Positions 42,118-52,335 are shown, numbered from the stretch's first letter. The stretch is 64,000 nucleotides of DNA from Psococerastis gibbosa (GCA_963971405.1 OZ020489.1:40874510-40938509); one strand, 5' to 3'. The notes: a model not told the origin generated them from the sequence alone. Numbers and translations are program-made.

Positions 42118-42364
42118 TGACGAATCAGTAGAATCCGGGATGATAGGCCGTGGTCGTTCTGAAAGCGTACTTCCAAATGTTCGACATCTTCAGTGGAACT
42201 GCGTAGTGTAAACTTCTAAGATTGTATCTCGGAGGCTCAGCAGCAGACTTCTAAGATTGTATCTGTTCCACTGAAGATGTCGAGCGCAGATGTTGACGAA
42301 ACGTTTGAAAGTACGCTTTCAGAACTACCACGGTCTATCATCCCGGATTCTAATGATTCGTCAC
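42118..42364. mobile_element. Family K foldback
   Basis: GACGAATCAGTAGAATCCGG with GATGATAGGCCGTGGT at the left is inverse to ACCACGGTCTATCATCCCGG and ATTCTAATGATTCGTC at the right. TTCTAAGATTGTATCT occurs twice in the spacer. Single copies of K occur at 3895, 8945, 30281 and 56487. Confidence 0.7.
42266..42310 (+). ncRNA. Hammerhead-like motif in family K
   Basis: CTGAAGA (42271-42277) fits the CUGANGA core exactly. Then come a bulged T, a weak stem GTC/GAC (42279-42281 with 42295-42297), GAAA (42298-42301), and CGTT giving a 2-bp palindromic stem III with T42305 at the cleavage position. Stem I pairs CA with TG before a mismatch. Stem II has a long loop. The fold is weak, so this may be a decayed motif. 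Confidence 0.3.
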
Positions 42365-42849
42365 CTTACTCCGGCTGTGAAACACTTTGTAATTATATTT
42401 TGCCGTGTAAATTCAGTGTTTCAGTTGGTGCTGTGGCTGCTGATGAGATATTGTGGGGAATTATAAATGGACTCTTGAAAAGAAGAAAGGTGAAAAAAGT
42501 AAAGGGAAATCATTAGTTAAGATGCGCTGAGCCCTAAATTATTGCTAGGAAATGAGTAGACGGATTCAGATAACTTGTACCTTTTTGTGTAACAAGACAA
42601 ACTGCTCTCTTTTATATCCATTCAGATTTTGCGTCTTCCGTTTCGAATAATTTTCTGTATACTTCATTTGAAAAAATCTTCCCTTTTTAAACACTGAATG
42701 AAACGCTTTCTTGGGGTAAGATATTATCTGTATTGAATGATGGCGTCTTAAGGGACAGAGGGAGGGGAAAGTCTTATAAGTGAGAAAATATCGCGAAATA
42801 TCAGTCGTGGTGCTGTTAATAATGTCATATCCCTTATTAGCTCCTCTAA
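42365..42849. other. Unassigned sequence
   Basis: Nothing recognised. Confidence 0.35.
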
Positions 42850-43314
42850 GAAGGGAGCGCGCTACCCTTCATTGGGCCTGAACCCTTCTGCGCCTTCCCG
42901 AGAAACCGCCAAACCCTAGAGATTGGCCTATGGGAAGAAAAGAGAAAGGAAGCATACTGGAAGTCTGTCACAGGCCACAGACAATCCAAAATATTCCTCA
43001 CTCACTCTAAGAGCTATACCGCCAAAGCACTGAACCTCAGCAAGCCTGAACTTAAGGTACTTACAGGTGCACTCACAGGACACTGCCACGTGAACTACCA
43101 TTTAAAGAACATGGGTAAAGTCTTGAATGACACCTGCCGATTCTGCAAAGAAAAGGCTGAGACTGCTGAGCATATCAGCTGCTCGTTTCCGGCAGTAAAG
43201 AACAGACGGCTGCTAGCAACGTCCTCTTGGTTTCTATCACCAAGGGAGGCTTGCCAGTTGGCCTCTGGGCAGTTGTGCAGGTTTTTACGGGACCTGCTGA
43301 CTGACCAGGACTAA
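42850..43314 (+). pseudogene. Jockey/I-type non-LTR RNase H domain and C-terminal finger
   Basis: About 154 codons are open after a TAA at 42847. The peptide includes LPFIGPEPFCAFPRN, then LWEEKRKEAYWKSVTGHRQS, LNLSKPELKVLTGALTGHCH and VNYHLKNMGKV, then CRFCKEKAETAEHISCSFPA. The GPEPFC start, the LTGxLTGH motif and the CxxC...ETAEHxxC finger are the end of the RNase H domain and tail of Jockey/I-clade proteins. The end of this ORF seems intact (stop after LLTDQD). Only the 5' part is missing. The 3' tail is a TCTAA repeat. Confidence 0.85.
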
Positions 43315-43385
43315 AAGTACGGGGATTCACAATAGATCTTTAAGGTCAAAGTGAGCCAAGCTCAAGTAGCAGCATCGCCCCATTA

Positions 43386-43411
43386 CTAATCTAATCTAAT
43401 CTAATCTAGCT
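43386..43411 (+). repeat. (TCTAA)n tail of the LINE
   Basis: Four to five TCTAA units close the 3' end of the non-LTR element at 42850-43314, a microsatellite tail common in non-LTR elements. Confidence 0.75.
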
Positions 43412-43435
43412 CCTCTGAAGTTTGACATATGCCAG

Positions 43436-43735
43436 TCATTGAAAATACGTATAGCGGGTGACCCCAGGATTGAAATGTCGCATCTCTTCTACATAGAAAT
43501 CTAGTACTATGTTGGACACAGACTCGTATCTATACTCGGTTAAGTCATGCTTCCAACTGTTACACTGCGTCAATGGTAAGCTTGTCACAGCTTGTCCATT
43601 ATCGCTTGTAGCCGGTGCAGGTCGACATCGAGGACGTTTACTAGTTTGCCAATGGCCCAAAATTCTTACGGAAAAAATATAAATAATGTCCGAAATCCAT
43701 GGGGTCGTTGGCATTGGACAAGGGTCCGTTATTAT
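43436..43735 (-). repeat. Family E copy
   Basis: Contains CAGCTTGTCCATTATCGCTT, GTCGACATCGAGGACG, GCCAATGGCCCAAAATTCTT and CCATGGGGTCGTTGGCATTG. Inverse of 49705-49915. The minus frame here has no domain; it is probably a LINE 3' untranslated region. Confidence 0.6.
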
Positions 43736-43737
43736 TA

Positions 43738-44305
43738 TTATTTTAGTTTTTTGCTAACACAGACGTGAAATAGAAAACATGTTGCATCATCTATGGCGTT
43801 TACTGTACGAGTCCCCGACAAGTTGATTAACTTGGGGTCCCAGACCTCATAAAAGGGGGAGGCACTTGTCAGTGGCGTAACGATAGGTTATCGAAGGGGG
43901 CGGTGTATAATTTGGCGCCCCTCCACCCATTTTCATAAAAGTGTATAAAATAGGGAAAACCGTTCTCATGGACGCACGCAGTTTTTAAATTAATGACCTT
44001 AGTTCGGGGGCGGAGGACAGGAAGGGGGGTCCGGGGGTCTCCCCCGCGAGAAAATGTTTTAAAAATAGGGCTGAAATAGTGGGGTTATCCGCATTTTGAG
44101 TGCAGTAACACTTAGATTTAAGAGGCACAGAATATAACTGCCTTCCAAAGGGGGGGGGGGGGGCATTGCTCGCTGTGCCGGTCGCTGCGTCCGCCTCTGC
44201 TTGCGGGCCCACAGGTTATTTCAATTACAAGGGTATAATTGTTAATTTATAAATATATATTCCTTCGGCGCAGGGGAGTACCGGCCGAAGAAGAAAAAAT
44301 AAAAA
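43738..44305 (+). repeat. LINE-G 3' end split by an insertion of about 360 bp
   Basis: GCTAACACAGACGTGAAATA through AAGTTGATTAACTTGGGG (to about 43838) and GGGCCCACAGGTTATTTC through the CTTCGGC hairpin (44204-44290) are adjacent in the copy at 47590-47790. The inserted DNA includes CAGTGGCGTAACGATAGG (43871) and a poly-G tract near 44150. It lacks a clear partner end, so its class is uncertain. Confidence 0.6.
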
Positions 44306-45647
44306 AATAATATATTTGACTAGCTATGGAAACAGACCATTATAACATTACTCAAAAGCTCAGTTACTTTGAAGGGGGGTATCTGATTTGCTATAATTGG
44401 CGTTAATAATGCGATACAAGGTGGAAAAAGTTCAGAATTTCAAAGACCTACTTTAAAAAATGTAAAATCCCATCGAGTTTCGAAAAATTTGACGCCCGCC
44501 ATCTTGGATTTTATTGAAGATTCTCGAATTTTGAACATCATAAAATACTTTTGGCGTTAACGGACGGAAGTTTACAAAGAAAGAAAACTACGTTGCATAT
44601 GCGGAAAACTGAGTACGGTAACTCTAAAAAAAAACAATTCCCATCAATAAAGCTGAAACTCTTAAGTAATCCCGGCTTGTAGGAAGGTTAGTTAGAAACT
44701 TTTATGAAAAGCAGAGTTTTAAGTTCCTACGCCAATTTACCTTGCATGGTGAAATGTAAAAAGGTAACTTATTTCAAAAAATAACCATCAATGAACCTGA
44801 TACTTTACAGTAATCCAAGCTGCTAAAAGTATAAAATTGCAAAACTCCCAAGCTCCATTTAATCGAAAAACTTGGACAAAGTATAAACCGGTTTACCATA
44901 ATACATACACAGCATACACCGCCACCAGAGAAAGACAAGATTAGTTTCATTGGAATCGATAAAGTTATAACGAGAATTTGTTAAAAGCAAAGAAGAAATG
45001 TGGTAGAGAGAGAAAGAGGGGGGGGGGGGAACAGAGGACGAGCCAAAAGAAACGCAACCCTTTCACTCGCAGTAGAACACTCAAAGAAGGCGGGAAAAAC
45101 AAAAAAAGAGAAGGGGGGAGGAAATGGGGCAAACGAAAGAAGATGCTTCGCGCAACTTGCCAAGATTGGAAAAGAAGGGCGGGGAGGGGCAAAAAGACAA
45201 AAAATTTCGTGGAATCAGCGAAATCAGGCACACGAGAAACAAGATTTTAATGAGGGGAAAGATAGAAGGACGCAGTAGGGGGGCGAGGGGCGCAGGGGCT
45301 GAAGAATGCTAAGGGAATTTGAAAAGGTTGTCAGTAAATTTAATTAAGTGTATTGAAGAAGGCAGTCATACCACTTTTTCTTTCCCATAGAGTTGAGGAA
45401 AAGCTCATTGAGTTTCTGATCCTCATTTCCTTTTGCTTTGCCGTATACCTCATTCATTGTCTCTGTAGCTTTTCACTTGTAAAGAAATGAAAGGGATGTG
45501 GGTTTGTGTGTGAGCACTGTTATTAAATTTTCACTTTCTGAGAGAGCCGTCTTAGAAAGGGGAGAGATTATTGTGCAGCCGGTAAAGGCAGTGTATGGAA
45601 GAAGATAATTCTCAAGGATTTGTGCGGCTTAGTGATGGAAACAAGCA
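44306..45647. other. Unassigned; purine-rich block at 44990-45310
   Basis: The G/A-rich block leaves four overlapping frames open on both strands, a composition effect. No gene or RNA is recognised. Confidence 0.4.
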
Positions 45648-45845
45648 AAATTAGAGGATATAGAAAAACTGGGCTTGTTGTCCAGCGGTTAAGATGCCCC
45701 GGTTGGACGTAGATCGTAGGTTCGAATCCCGCCAAGACCGGTTTTTATATTGTACATCCTCTAATTTCGGTTATAACGGGGAGGTTAACTCTTCAACCAA
45801 AGTTAATTTAATGTCTGTGTTATATATACCATTTAATACTGCAAT
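45648..45845 (+). mobile_element. SINE-B copy with inverted arms
   Basis: The left arm AATTAGAGGATATAGAAAAA (45650) and right arm TTTTTATATTGTACATCCTC with TAATTT (to 45767) enclose a tRNA-like core: GGGCTTGTTGTCCAGCGG, GTAGGTTCGAATCCCGCC. A 3' body (TTCAACCAAAGTTAATTTAA) follows to about 45845. Confidence 0.75.
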
Positions 45846-47294
45846 ATATTATGGAAACAAAGCCTGATTTAGGAATTTGCCGCGCCTGGACTACTCAGAA
45901 TAATTGGGCGCACCCCCCCCCCCTCCCCTCCAAACAAGTCTGGGATTTTTTTGTTATTTTTATTTTCAGTAATTGAGAACGAACTTTGGGTCGACCCCGC
46001 CGACGACAAATTTTGTTATTAATGGAGTTATAATTCTGGTACTACGGCGAGGATTCCCCCCCCCCCCCAATATCTGCCGCACTGGGCTGTAGCCCAGTTA
46101 ACCCAGTGGGGAAATCATGTCCTGGATGGAAGTATTGAAATACGATAGAATGGCAGGCGTAGCACGAGTACAAAAATCCCCTTAGGCCCGGGCAGATCAT
46201 GTATTGTATAAGCATATTTCATGAAAGCACAGACCCCGCTTCGCCCCTTTGTTTAATTCCTTATAACTGATAACATGTTGCAAATGTGCCCTAAAACATA
46301 TTACGCACAAGCGTCGAACTAGCTTTCCCTCTTTTTAAGATTACGCGTTTGTTAAAAAATTACATTATTTTCACTTGGACTGACCGCCATCTGGAAATCG
46401 TTGATTTTCCGGCAAAGTGTTAATTACCATTATCGTAGATAAAAATACAGGCTTTCTGTCACATCTTACTCTGCGACTAATAATAACTGAGATAGTATTT
46501 GGTATACGTGTATGTAGGGTAAATTAGGTAGGGCGCCTTTAGGCTTGATTATGGAAAAAATGTGTATTCAGAAAAATAAAGAAATTATTATTATTATATT
46601 AACTGAGTACTCGAAAAGGAGGGTCTTCAACTGGCCCTCAAGCGACCTAAGTCCTCCGTGTTTTCTAGCGTTATAGTAATGACTTTGAACGCTCCCTAAG
46701 CATTTGTTACACCTGAATGTGAAGGTTCTCTAAGAACCATCAGTTTTAATGAATCAGCTGTGAAACGGGATCCCGTAATAAATTCTCGTAATAGGCGCAG
46801 TACAAAAGGACCGGTTGACGCGGGATAGAGCCCGGGGAGTAGGGGGAGGAGAGGCAATATTTTTGGGTGAGTGCCCCTAAATCACTGATAACATCACCAC
46901 TGTCTTACGACGCCCCCTCCCCTCCTTACCTCGGGCTGCTGAAGACGCTTCATAAGTCACTCTGTCTCCTTGTCCTTAAGAAACTGCCATTTTTGGTGTT
47001 CTCACGTCTTTTACTCTGAGTCACCAGACTAGAGGTTATTGGCTGTAAGAAAATGCTGCGGTAGTGGCGTATATATACATAATATTATTTGGGGGGGGGG
47101 GGGCAAGACCAGATCATCATCTAGCTATTAACGGCCTGATGCGACGTTGAATTCTACCAAACCAATCGCTTACCACTCAGTGCTGTTCACCCCCTCGCTA
47201 GTAATATAGAATATGTGGCGCCTAACCAGAATTTATTTAAAAAATAATAATAATCCAGTATTATCGGCTATATAATACTGACATTATACTAACT
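45846..47294. other. Unassigned; C and G tracts, one LINE-like tail
   Basis: C-runs near 45916 and 46058 and a G-run near 47092. AAATAAAGAAATTATTATTATT at 46577-46600 looks like a LINE tail similar to 16770. No gene. Confidence 0.35.
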
Positions 47295-47375
47295 TAGTTT
47301 ATAACCGAAATTAGAGGATTTAGTAAACTGGACATGGCGTGATTCGAACCCACGATCTACCGCGGGACCACGAGC
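47295..47375 (-). mobile_element. SINE-B fragment
   Basis: AAATTAGAGGATTTAGTAAA, then GATTCGAACCCACGATCTAC and GGACCACGAGCC. The middle of the tRNA-like core is deleted. It ends where family H begins. Confidence 0.65.
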
Positions 47376-47380
47376 CATAT

Positions 47381-47531
47381 CTTCTTCTTTCTTTCTTTTC
47401 CTTGTCCAGTATTCCCTGGACAAGGAGCATATACAACAAAAATACAATACATAATAATACCATCCCGCATCCCCAAGCTAGCGCTTATTTGGGACAAAAG
47501 ACTCATACAGTGCTGCTTAGCAATGCTTAAT
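47381..47531 (-). repeat. Family H retroelement 3' end with GGAATA hairpin
   Basis: CCTTGTCCAG-TATTCC-CTGGACAAGG (47400-47425) is a perfect 10-bp hairpin. In the element's own sense the loop reads GGAATA. Followed by CATCCCGCATCCCCAAGC and TGGGACAAAAGACTCATACA. Other copies at 48192, 48361, 49564 and 56975. Confidence 0.75.
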
Positions 47532-47589
47532 CATTTTTTTTTTTTTTAACATTTAAATTATTGCGCTCGATATATATATATATATATTT

Positions 47590-48150
47590 TTTTTCTTCTT
47601 CTCCGGCCGGTACTCCCCTGCGCCGAAGGAATATATTTATAAATTAACAATTATACCCTTATAATACAAATAACCTGTGGGCCCCCAAGTTAATCAACTT
47701 GTCGGGGGCTCGCACAGTAAACGCTGTAGATGATGCAACATGTTTTCTATTTCACGTCTGTGTTAGCAAAAAAAAACTTAGTTTTAATTTCAAATCAGTT
47801 TAATTCATACCATTTAAAATTGTAAGTTAACGTAAAGAGTAATTTTAGTAAAGTAAAATAATTAAAGTAAAAAGTAAAGTAAGTTTTAAAGCGAAGTATT
47901 TTAATTCAAAAGCCATTTTTTAATTTTCGTTTTTATCTCTCCTATTTTAGTTAATTTTTTAAGTTGTATGGGCAATTCATTAAAAATTTTCGTTATACTA
48001 TTTAATCTATTCCCGTATTTGTTGTAGGCTGGTTTCAAATTGACGTTTCTTGGATTTCGAGTATTGTGATGTGAATTGTTTTCTGTTTCTATGTTAAAAT
48101 TCTTGTCAAAGAAGTTATATTTAATTACTTTAAATGTATAGAGTTATATT

Positions 48151-48155
<5 letters not shown>
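47590..48155 (-). pseudogene. LINE-G: C-terminal coding end plus 3' UTR
   Basis: On the minus strand the frame ends at a stop at 47901-47903 and reads NLKPAYNKYGNRLNSITKIF, NELPIQLKKLTKIG and KIKKWLLN. This parallels the tail of LINE-I (TYNKYGDRENN, LFNEIPQAI, VIKKWLLETQ). The 3' UTR runs to a CTTCGGC...GCCGAAG hairpin with GGGGAGTACC at its tip (47600-47628). The 5' end is truncated at an (AAT)n tract. Related 3' ends: 27268, 43738 and 58140. Confidence 0.75.
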
Positions 48156-48191
<36 letters not shown>

Positions 48192-48505
48192 CTTCTTCTT
48201 CTTTTCTTTCTTTTCCCTGTCCAGTATTCCCTGGACAAGGAGCATATATTTACAAAATACAATAACTTACATAATAATACCATAATATTATAATAATAAG
48301 TTATATAATAATAAGTTATATAATAATAACATCCCGCATCCCCAAGCTAGCGCTTATTTATTTCTTCTTTCTTTTCTTTCTTTTCCCTGTCCAGTATTCC
48401 CTGGACAAGGAGCATATATTACAAAAATACAATACATAATAATACCATCCCGCATCCCCAAGCTAGCGCTTATTTGGGACAAAAGACTCATACAGTGCTG
48501 CTAAT
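48152..48505 (-). repeat. (AAT)n tract and two head-to-tail family H copies
   Basis: (AAT)n at 48152-48191 is the tail (minus strand) of an H copy at 48192-48360, which abuts a second H copy at 48361-48505. Both keep the CTGTCCAG-TATTCC-CTGGACA hairpin (48216-48240 and 48396-48420). Confidence 0.75.
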
Positions 48506-48676
48506 CATTTATTTTTGTTATTTATTTATAATGTTTATTTTATTTTTATTTTTATTTTAACTTGTTATTTTAATGTCAGTTTTTATTATTATTATTAACT
48601 CCCATTGACCAGCCATCTTTTGGGTTTCTTGTATTATACTTCCCTTTATCATATTTATCATAATTCATAATAATAA

Positions 48677-49503
48677 TTTTTTTTTTTTTTTTTTTTTTTT
48701 TCTAACTGGTTACTCCACCAGCTAGGGGATTATATTAATTCAAAATAAAAATAGACTAATTACAATTCACGACCACCCCAAAGCTTCCGCTTGTCGGGGG
48801 TGGCGTCTTCTTCACTAAATGTTGCAACTTTTTAAGGGTATTGTGGGTTCAATAGGTCTTGCCTATTGAGTCTCTAGCAACCATTTTTTTATTACTTGTT
48901 TTGCTTTCCCAATTTTTTCTTCATTTTTTATAGCTTGGGGAATTTCGTTGAACAATTTTTTTATTAGCACATTATTTTCCCTGTCCCCATATTTATTGTA
49001 TGTAATTGGTATCTGTAACCTTTGTTGTTGCCTCGTATATCTAGTTTTGTCCGCTGTTTTATATTTATCGTCGAAATAATTTTGTTTTATAATTTTAAAT
49101 TTTAAGATTTTATTGCACGTTAATAATTCAGCATGTTGATATTTCGAAAATGTATCATTGTATTTTTTGTTAAATTTTTCCGAATACATATTAGTTATAA
49201 TTCTATCTTGTATTTTTTGTATTTTTTGTATGTAAGTGTTATTATCACGTCCCCATGATGTGATCCCATAACTGATAACTGATTCCACTAATGCATGGTA
49301 CACCATCTTTCTAGCTTTCAAAGGAACTCCATATTTCAATTTATGTAGTACTCCACTTGCCGATCATAGCTTTTTACACACTGAGTCAATTTGTGTCTGC
49401 CAGTTAAAATTTCCATCAATCCAAACACCAAGATATTTATGCTCCTCAACTATATCTATGAAATCGCTGCATTCGCATCTTGTTGAGCTTTCATCATTGT
49501 GTA

Positions 49504-49504
<1 letters not shown>
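48677..49504 (-). pseudogene. LINE-I: reverse transcriptase C-terminus with one stop
   Basis: Minus-strand reading gives CECSDFIDIVEEHKYLGVWI, then DGNFNWQTQIDSVCKKL, a TGA (49364-49366), SASGVLHKLKYGVPLKARKM, VYHALVESVISYGITSWG and LQKIQDR-like IQKIQDRIITNM, then a long tail ending VIKKWLLETQ. YLGVWIDxxxxWxxxIDxVCxKL and ALVxSVISYGIxxWG are the thumb-side motifs after the polymerase of Jockey/CR1-type non-LTR elements. The 3' UTR ends in hairpin CTAACTGGT-TACTCC-ACCAGCTAG (48702-48725; loop GGAGTA in sense) and A25. The 5' truncation falls exactly at (AAT)n. Apart from one stop the frame is open for about 240 codons, so it is young. Confidence 0.88.
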
Positions 49505-49563
<59 letters not shown>

Positions 49564-49690
49564 CTTCTTTCTTTTCCCTGTCCAGTATCCCCTGGACAAG
49601 GAGCATATATTTACAAAATACAATAACTTACATAATAATACAATAATATTATAATAATAACAATAATAATAGTCCTGAAGGACGTTTTTG
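49505..49690 (-). repeat. (AAT)n tract and family H copy
   Basis: A 59-bp AAT tract (49505-49563) is the tail of an H copy whose hairpin lies at 49576-49601 (loop GGGATA here). The poly-Tyr frame over the tract is spurious. Confidence 0.75.
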
Positions 49691-49704
49691 TGAACTTAGG
49701 TCTA

Positions 49705-49915
49705 CTTATAGTGGTCCCTTGTCCAATGCCAACGACCCCATGGATTTTGGACATTATTTATATTGTTTCCGTTAGAATTTTGGGCCATTTGGAAACTGGT
49801 ATACACGTCCACGATGTCAACCTACACCGGATACAAGCGATAACGGACAAGCTGTGTCAAGCTTACCATTGGTTCTGTGTAACAGGTGGAAGCATGACTT
49901 GACATTTAACTTGAA
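49705..49915 (+). repeat. Family E copy
   Basis: CCTTGTCCAATGCCAACGAC, CCCATGGATTTTGGACATTA, GATGTCAACCTACACCGGAT and GCGATAACGGACAAGCTGTG. Inverse of 43436-43735. Confidence 0.6.
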
Positions 49916-50604
49916 GAAGTGGAACCGTGGTAGTTCTTTTTTTCTTGTGTATTTTCACTTTGAGTCGTAAGTCTGGAGGGTGAAGATAGGTGGGGGGGGG
50001 GGGGGGAGAAAGAGCAATAAAGTTGTTTAATAGGGAAACTCGTCTAGTGATTAGGAAGCTCATTTTAATCTTAGCGCCGTCATCAAAAGAAATTGCGGTG
50101 TTTATAGCGAGAGATTGATTTCCCAGGGGGAGGGGGGCAGTCTATTACTTATTAGTTGCCAACCCCGTTTTCCCATCTAAGAGCCCCCCTCCTGTCTAGC
50201 CTTCCTTATTCCTCGTCTCGTCATTATTTTTCCCGCCAAAGAAGTGGAACCGGCGCGGAAGTCTAGACTTCCAATTTCTATGGATGGGTGAAAGATGCAA
50301 CGCTCTCAGAATATAATTATAAATAATTGTATAATTACGAGTGTATACAAAGCATGAAGTAATTTTAATAAACTGTCTTTTCTTTTAGGTAAGTAACGTC
50401 ATGTCAAGGATTTCATGATTGTTTTCTGTTAAGGTAAAAATTATTCTTTAAATACTTGTATATTTTGAACATCATATGGAACTGCTAATTAGGTAAACGT
50501 AGATTTATTTCTTTCGATAACGTTTTTGGTTTATTTATTAGTATCTACATTGATTTGGTGGTACTTTGACATGTTTCTTATGTATTTCTTTAGTTTTTCT
50601 AATT
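49916..50604. other. Unassigned; poly-G tract
   Basis: A G15 run lies near 49992. Nothing else recognised. Confidence 0.35.
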
Positions 50605-50870
50605 TAGGAAATTTTTCTTCTGGTTCTACAGCCCTTGGTGAGCTTTGGCCTGCTCAACAACACTTCTCCAATCATCTCGGTTTTCTACGGCACTCATATC
50701 TACGGACTCCCAACTCGCGGAGGTCGGTTTCTATTTCGTCCTTCCAGCTGTTTCGTGAACGTCCCTGTCGCCTTCTTCCCGTCATGTTTGCTTTGTACAT
50801 TTTGTTCGGCATGCGGCCCTCTGACATTCTACGACGTGTCCCAGCCATTGGTAATCGTTATTTCCCTTAA
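50605..50870 (-). pseudogene. LINE-Q non-LTR C-terminus
   Basis: Minus-strand frames read VVECQ, MYKANMTGRRRQGRSRNSWK, DEIETDLRELGV and RAKAHQGL. It aligns with the plus-strand copy at 56560-56845 (KWLGHVVRMSED ... RGRTRHRWKDEPDTDLRVLGV). This is the GH-V-R and GR-R-W end common to many non-LTR proteins. The 114-codon plus frame is a shadow. Confidence 0.65.
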
Positions 50871-51207
50871 AACCAGCGTTAGACCTCAACTCCTGGTATT
50901 CTAATACATCTAAAGCAGTATTAGAGGGCAAGGCAGCATGTGACCACTACCTTTTTGTCATCTATTGGTAAAGGTTGGCAATGGTGTAACACTATTTAAC
51001 GAAGGGTTAACTTACATTGCCTACTGTGTTAATAGTCATTGGAGGCATGGGCCTCATGGTCATTGAACAATTAGGGCGGAGCCCATAGTCAGCTTTGTTA
51101 AATCTTTTTTGTCGTCGGGAGTCAATTTAGTGATTGATGAATAATGTATATGTTTCCCAGTAATACGGAAGTTTTTGATATTTCATTATTATAAGTTAAT
51201 ACATAAT
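50871..51207. other. Unassigned sequence
   Basis: Nothing recognised. Confidence 0.35.
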
Positions 51208-51400
51208 TTCGGAGCGTGTAGAGTAGTGGTGGTTGGTTCGAGTCCCGCACTTGCTACATTTTCTGGCTATACTTCGGAGGGCATGTAAACCAGGTGGGGG
51301 GGGGGGGCTTTCCTTGTTGTGTATGAGAAGGCTTTATAGCCTTAGTTTGGCTTAGTAATAGAACAAATCGTCAATATTTATTTATTGCTTTATTTATTTA
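51208..51400 (+). mobile_element. SINE-A copy, head internally deleted
   Basis: GTGTAGAGTAGTGGTGGTTG joins the A box directly to the B box (GGTTCGAGTCCCGC), so the anticodon arm is deleted. The body contains a poly-G tract (51297-51307). Tail ATATTTATTTATTG. Confidence 0.75.
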
Positions 51401-51455
51401 ATACATTAATTAATTGAGGCAGTCCATAACGAGCGTACAGAATATATGTATAGTT

Positions 51456-51720
51456 GAAATTAGAGGATAGATAAAAACTGGACTTGGCGGGATTCGAACC
51501 CACGATCTACGCCTAACCGGGGCGTCGTCTTAACCGCGAGAGGATATTCATCAACTGTGCTTGTGCGGGCTTGTGGTCGAGCGGTTAAGGCAACGCCCCG
51601 GTTAGGCGTAGATCGTGGGTTCGAATCCCGCCAAGTCCAGTTTTTACCTATCCTCTCATTTCTGTTATAACGTGGTGGTTACCTCTTCAACCAAAGTTTA
51701 TTTAAAAAGTCAGTGTCATG
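51456..51720. mobile_element. Two SINE-B copies head to head (large palindrome)
   Basis: The minus copy (51456-51538) and plus copy (51540-51720) are inverted. Arms of about 70 bp (51456-51525 and 51593-51662) match nearly perfectly, from GAAATTAGAGGATAG through the T arm to ACGCCCCGGTTAGGCGT. The spacer is 67 bp. The plus copy has the 3' body TCAACCAAAGTTTATTTAAA. Confidence 0.8.
51567..51639 (+). other. tRNA-like cloverleaf inside SINE-B
   Basis: A full fold is possible. Acceptor GGGCTTG (51567-51573) pairs with CAAGTCC (51632-51638) over 7 bp with one G-T. The D stem is GTC/GGC. The anticodon stem ACGCC/GGCGT (51593-51597 with 51605-51609) has loop CCGGTTA. The T arm is GTGGG-TTCGAAT-CCCGC. 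The loop lacks U33 and its triplet would be GGT, so it is probably not a working tRNA gene. Box A (TGGTCGAGCGG) and box B (GGTTCGAATCC) are intact. Confidence 0.65.
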
Positions 51721-52210
51721 TACTCCATATAATACTGCGATGCATAGTAATAAGTATTGCATAGGTAGAGTAAAAAACTGAAATGAATGGTTCTATTCTT
51801 TCATACAAAAGGTCCACCAGGTGCCGGAGTTCCCCTGTAAATCGGCGCCCTTTGGGGTTTAACCGCCCCAAGACAGATACTTGTGGGTACAATTTGGAAT
51901 AATTAAACCTTGGAAATTTCAAGTTAATCCACGGTTTTAATTAAAGGCAGAAAACATTTGTTTCAATGTTCTGACAGCCGCGACTCGATTGCTAATTTAA
52001 AGCAGAAATATTCGTTTTACCTGGCTCTCTCTCTCTCTCTCTCCTAATTTTGTGGGTTTAGGCGCCAAATTTAAATCCGGACGATTTATCAGGATATGTC
52101 GCTGTATGTCACGTGGTCTTATTTAAATTGATGAAGCTTCTGTGGATTATCCGACAGATGGGAAATTCCGCTTCCGGTTTCTTCTGATTAAGAGCGGGTC
52201 TAAAGCTCCA
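51721..52210. other. Unassigned; (CT)n at 52025-52043
   Basis: Only a CT microsatellite is seen. Confidence 0.4.
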
Positions 52211-52335
52211 TTTAGGAGAGATGGGACATTTGAGCGCGCTAAAATGAATTTTTGAATCCCGGCGCCATCTACGTTTTTTCAGTGACTCGTCAAAGGAGAC
52301 GCGGTGAGTGGCGATCCCATCTCTCCTATATAGAA
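52211..52335. mobile_element. Family M palindromic element
   Basis: AGGAGAGATGGGACATT at left and GATCCCATCTCTCCTATA at right are inverse. The centre has CGGCGCCATC and AGGAGACGCGG. An adjacent GGCGGGTCGCTTGAAAAGC (52332) and GCTTTTCAAGCGATAGTGG-like inverse (52433) suggest another small foldback next to it. Confidence 0.6.

Noticed and set aside
44965..45312. Overlapping ORFs of 60-92 codons on both strands
   Set aside because: They arise from a G/A-rich stretch; all show low-complexity Arg/Gly/Lys or Phe/Leu/Pro sequence with no domain.
49364..49606. ORF with a run of about 19 Tyr
   Set aside because: The Tyr run is an (AAT)n microsatellite read on the minus strand; only the downstream LINE part is real.
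51567..51639. Functional tRNA-Thr gene
   Set aside because: The anticodon loop lacks U33 and the sequence is one of eight SINE-B copies, so a tRNA-derived repeat is more likely.
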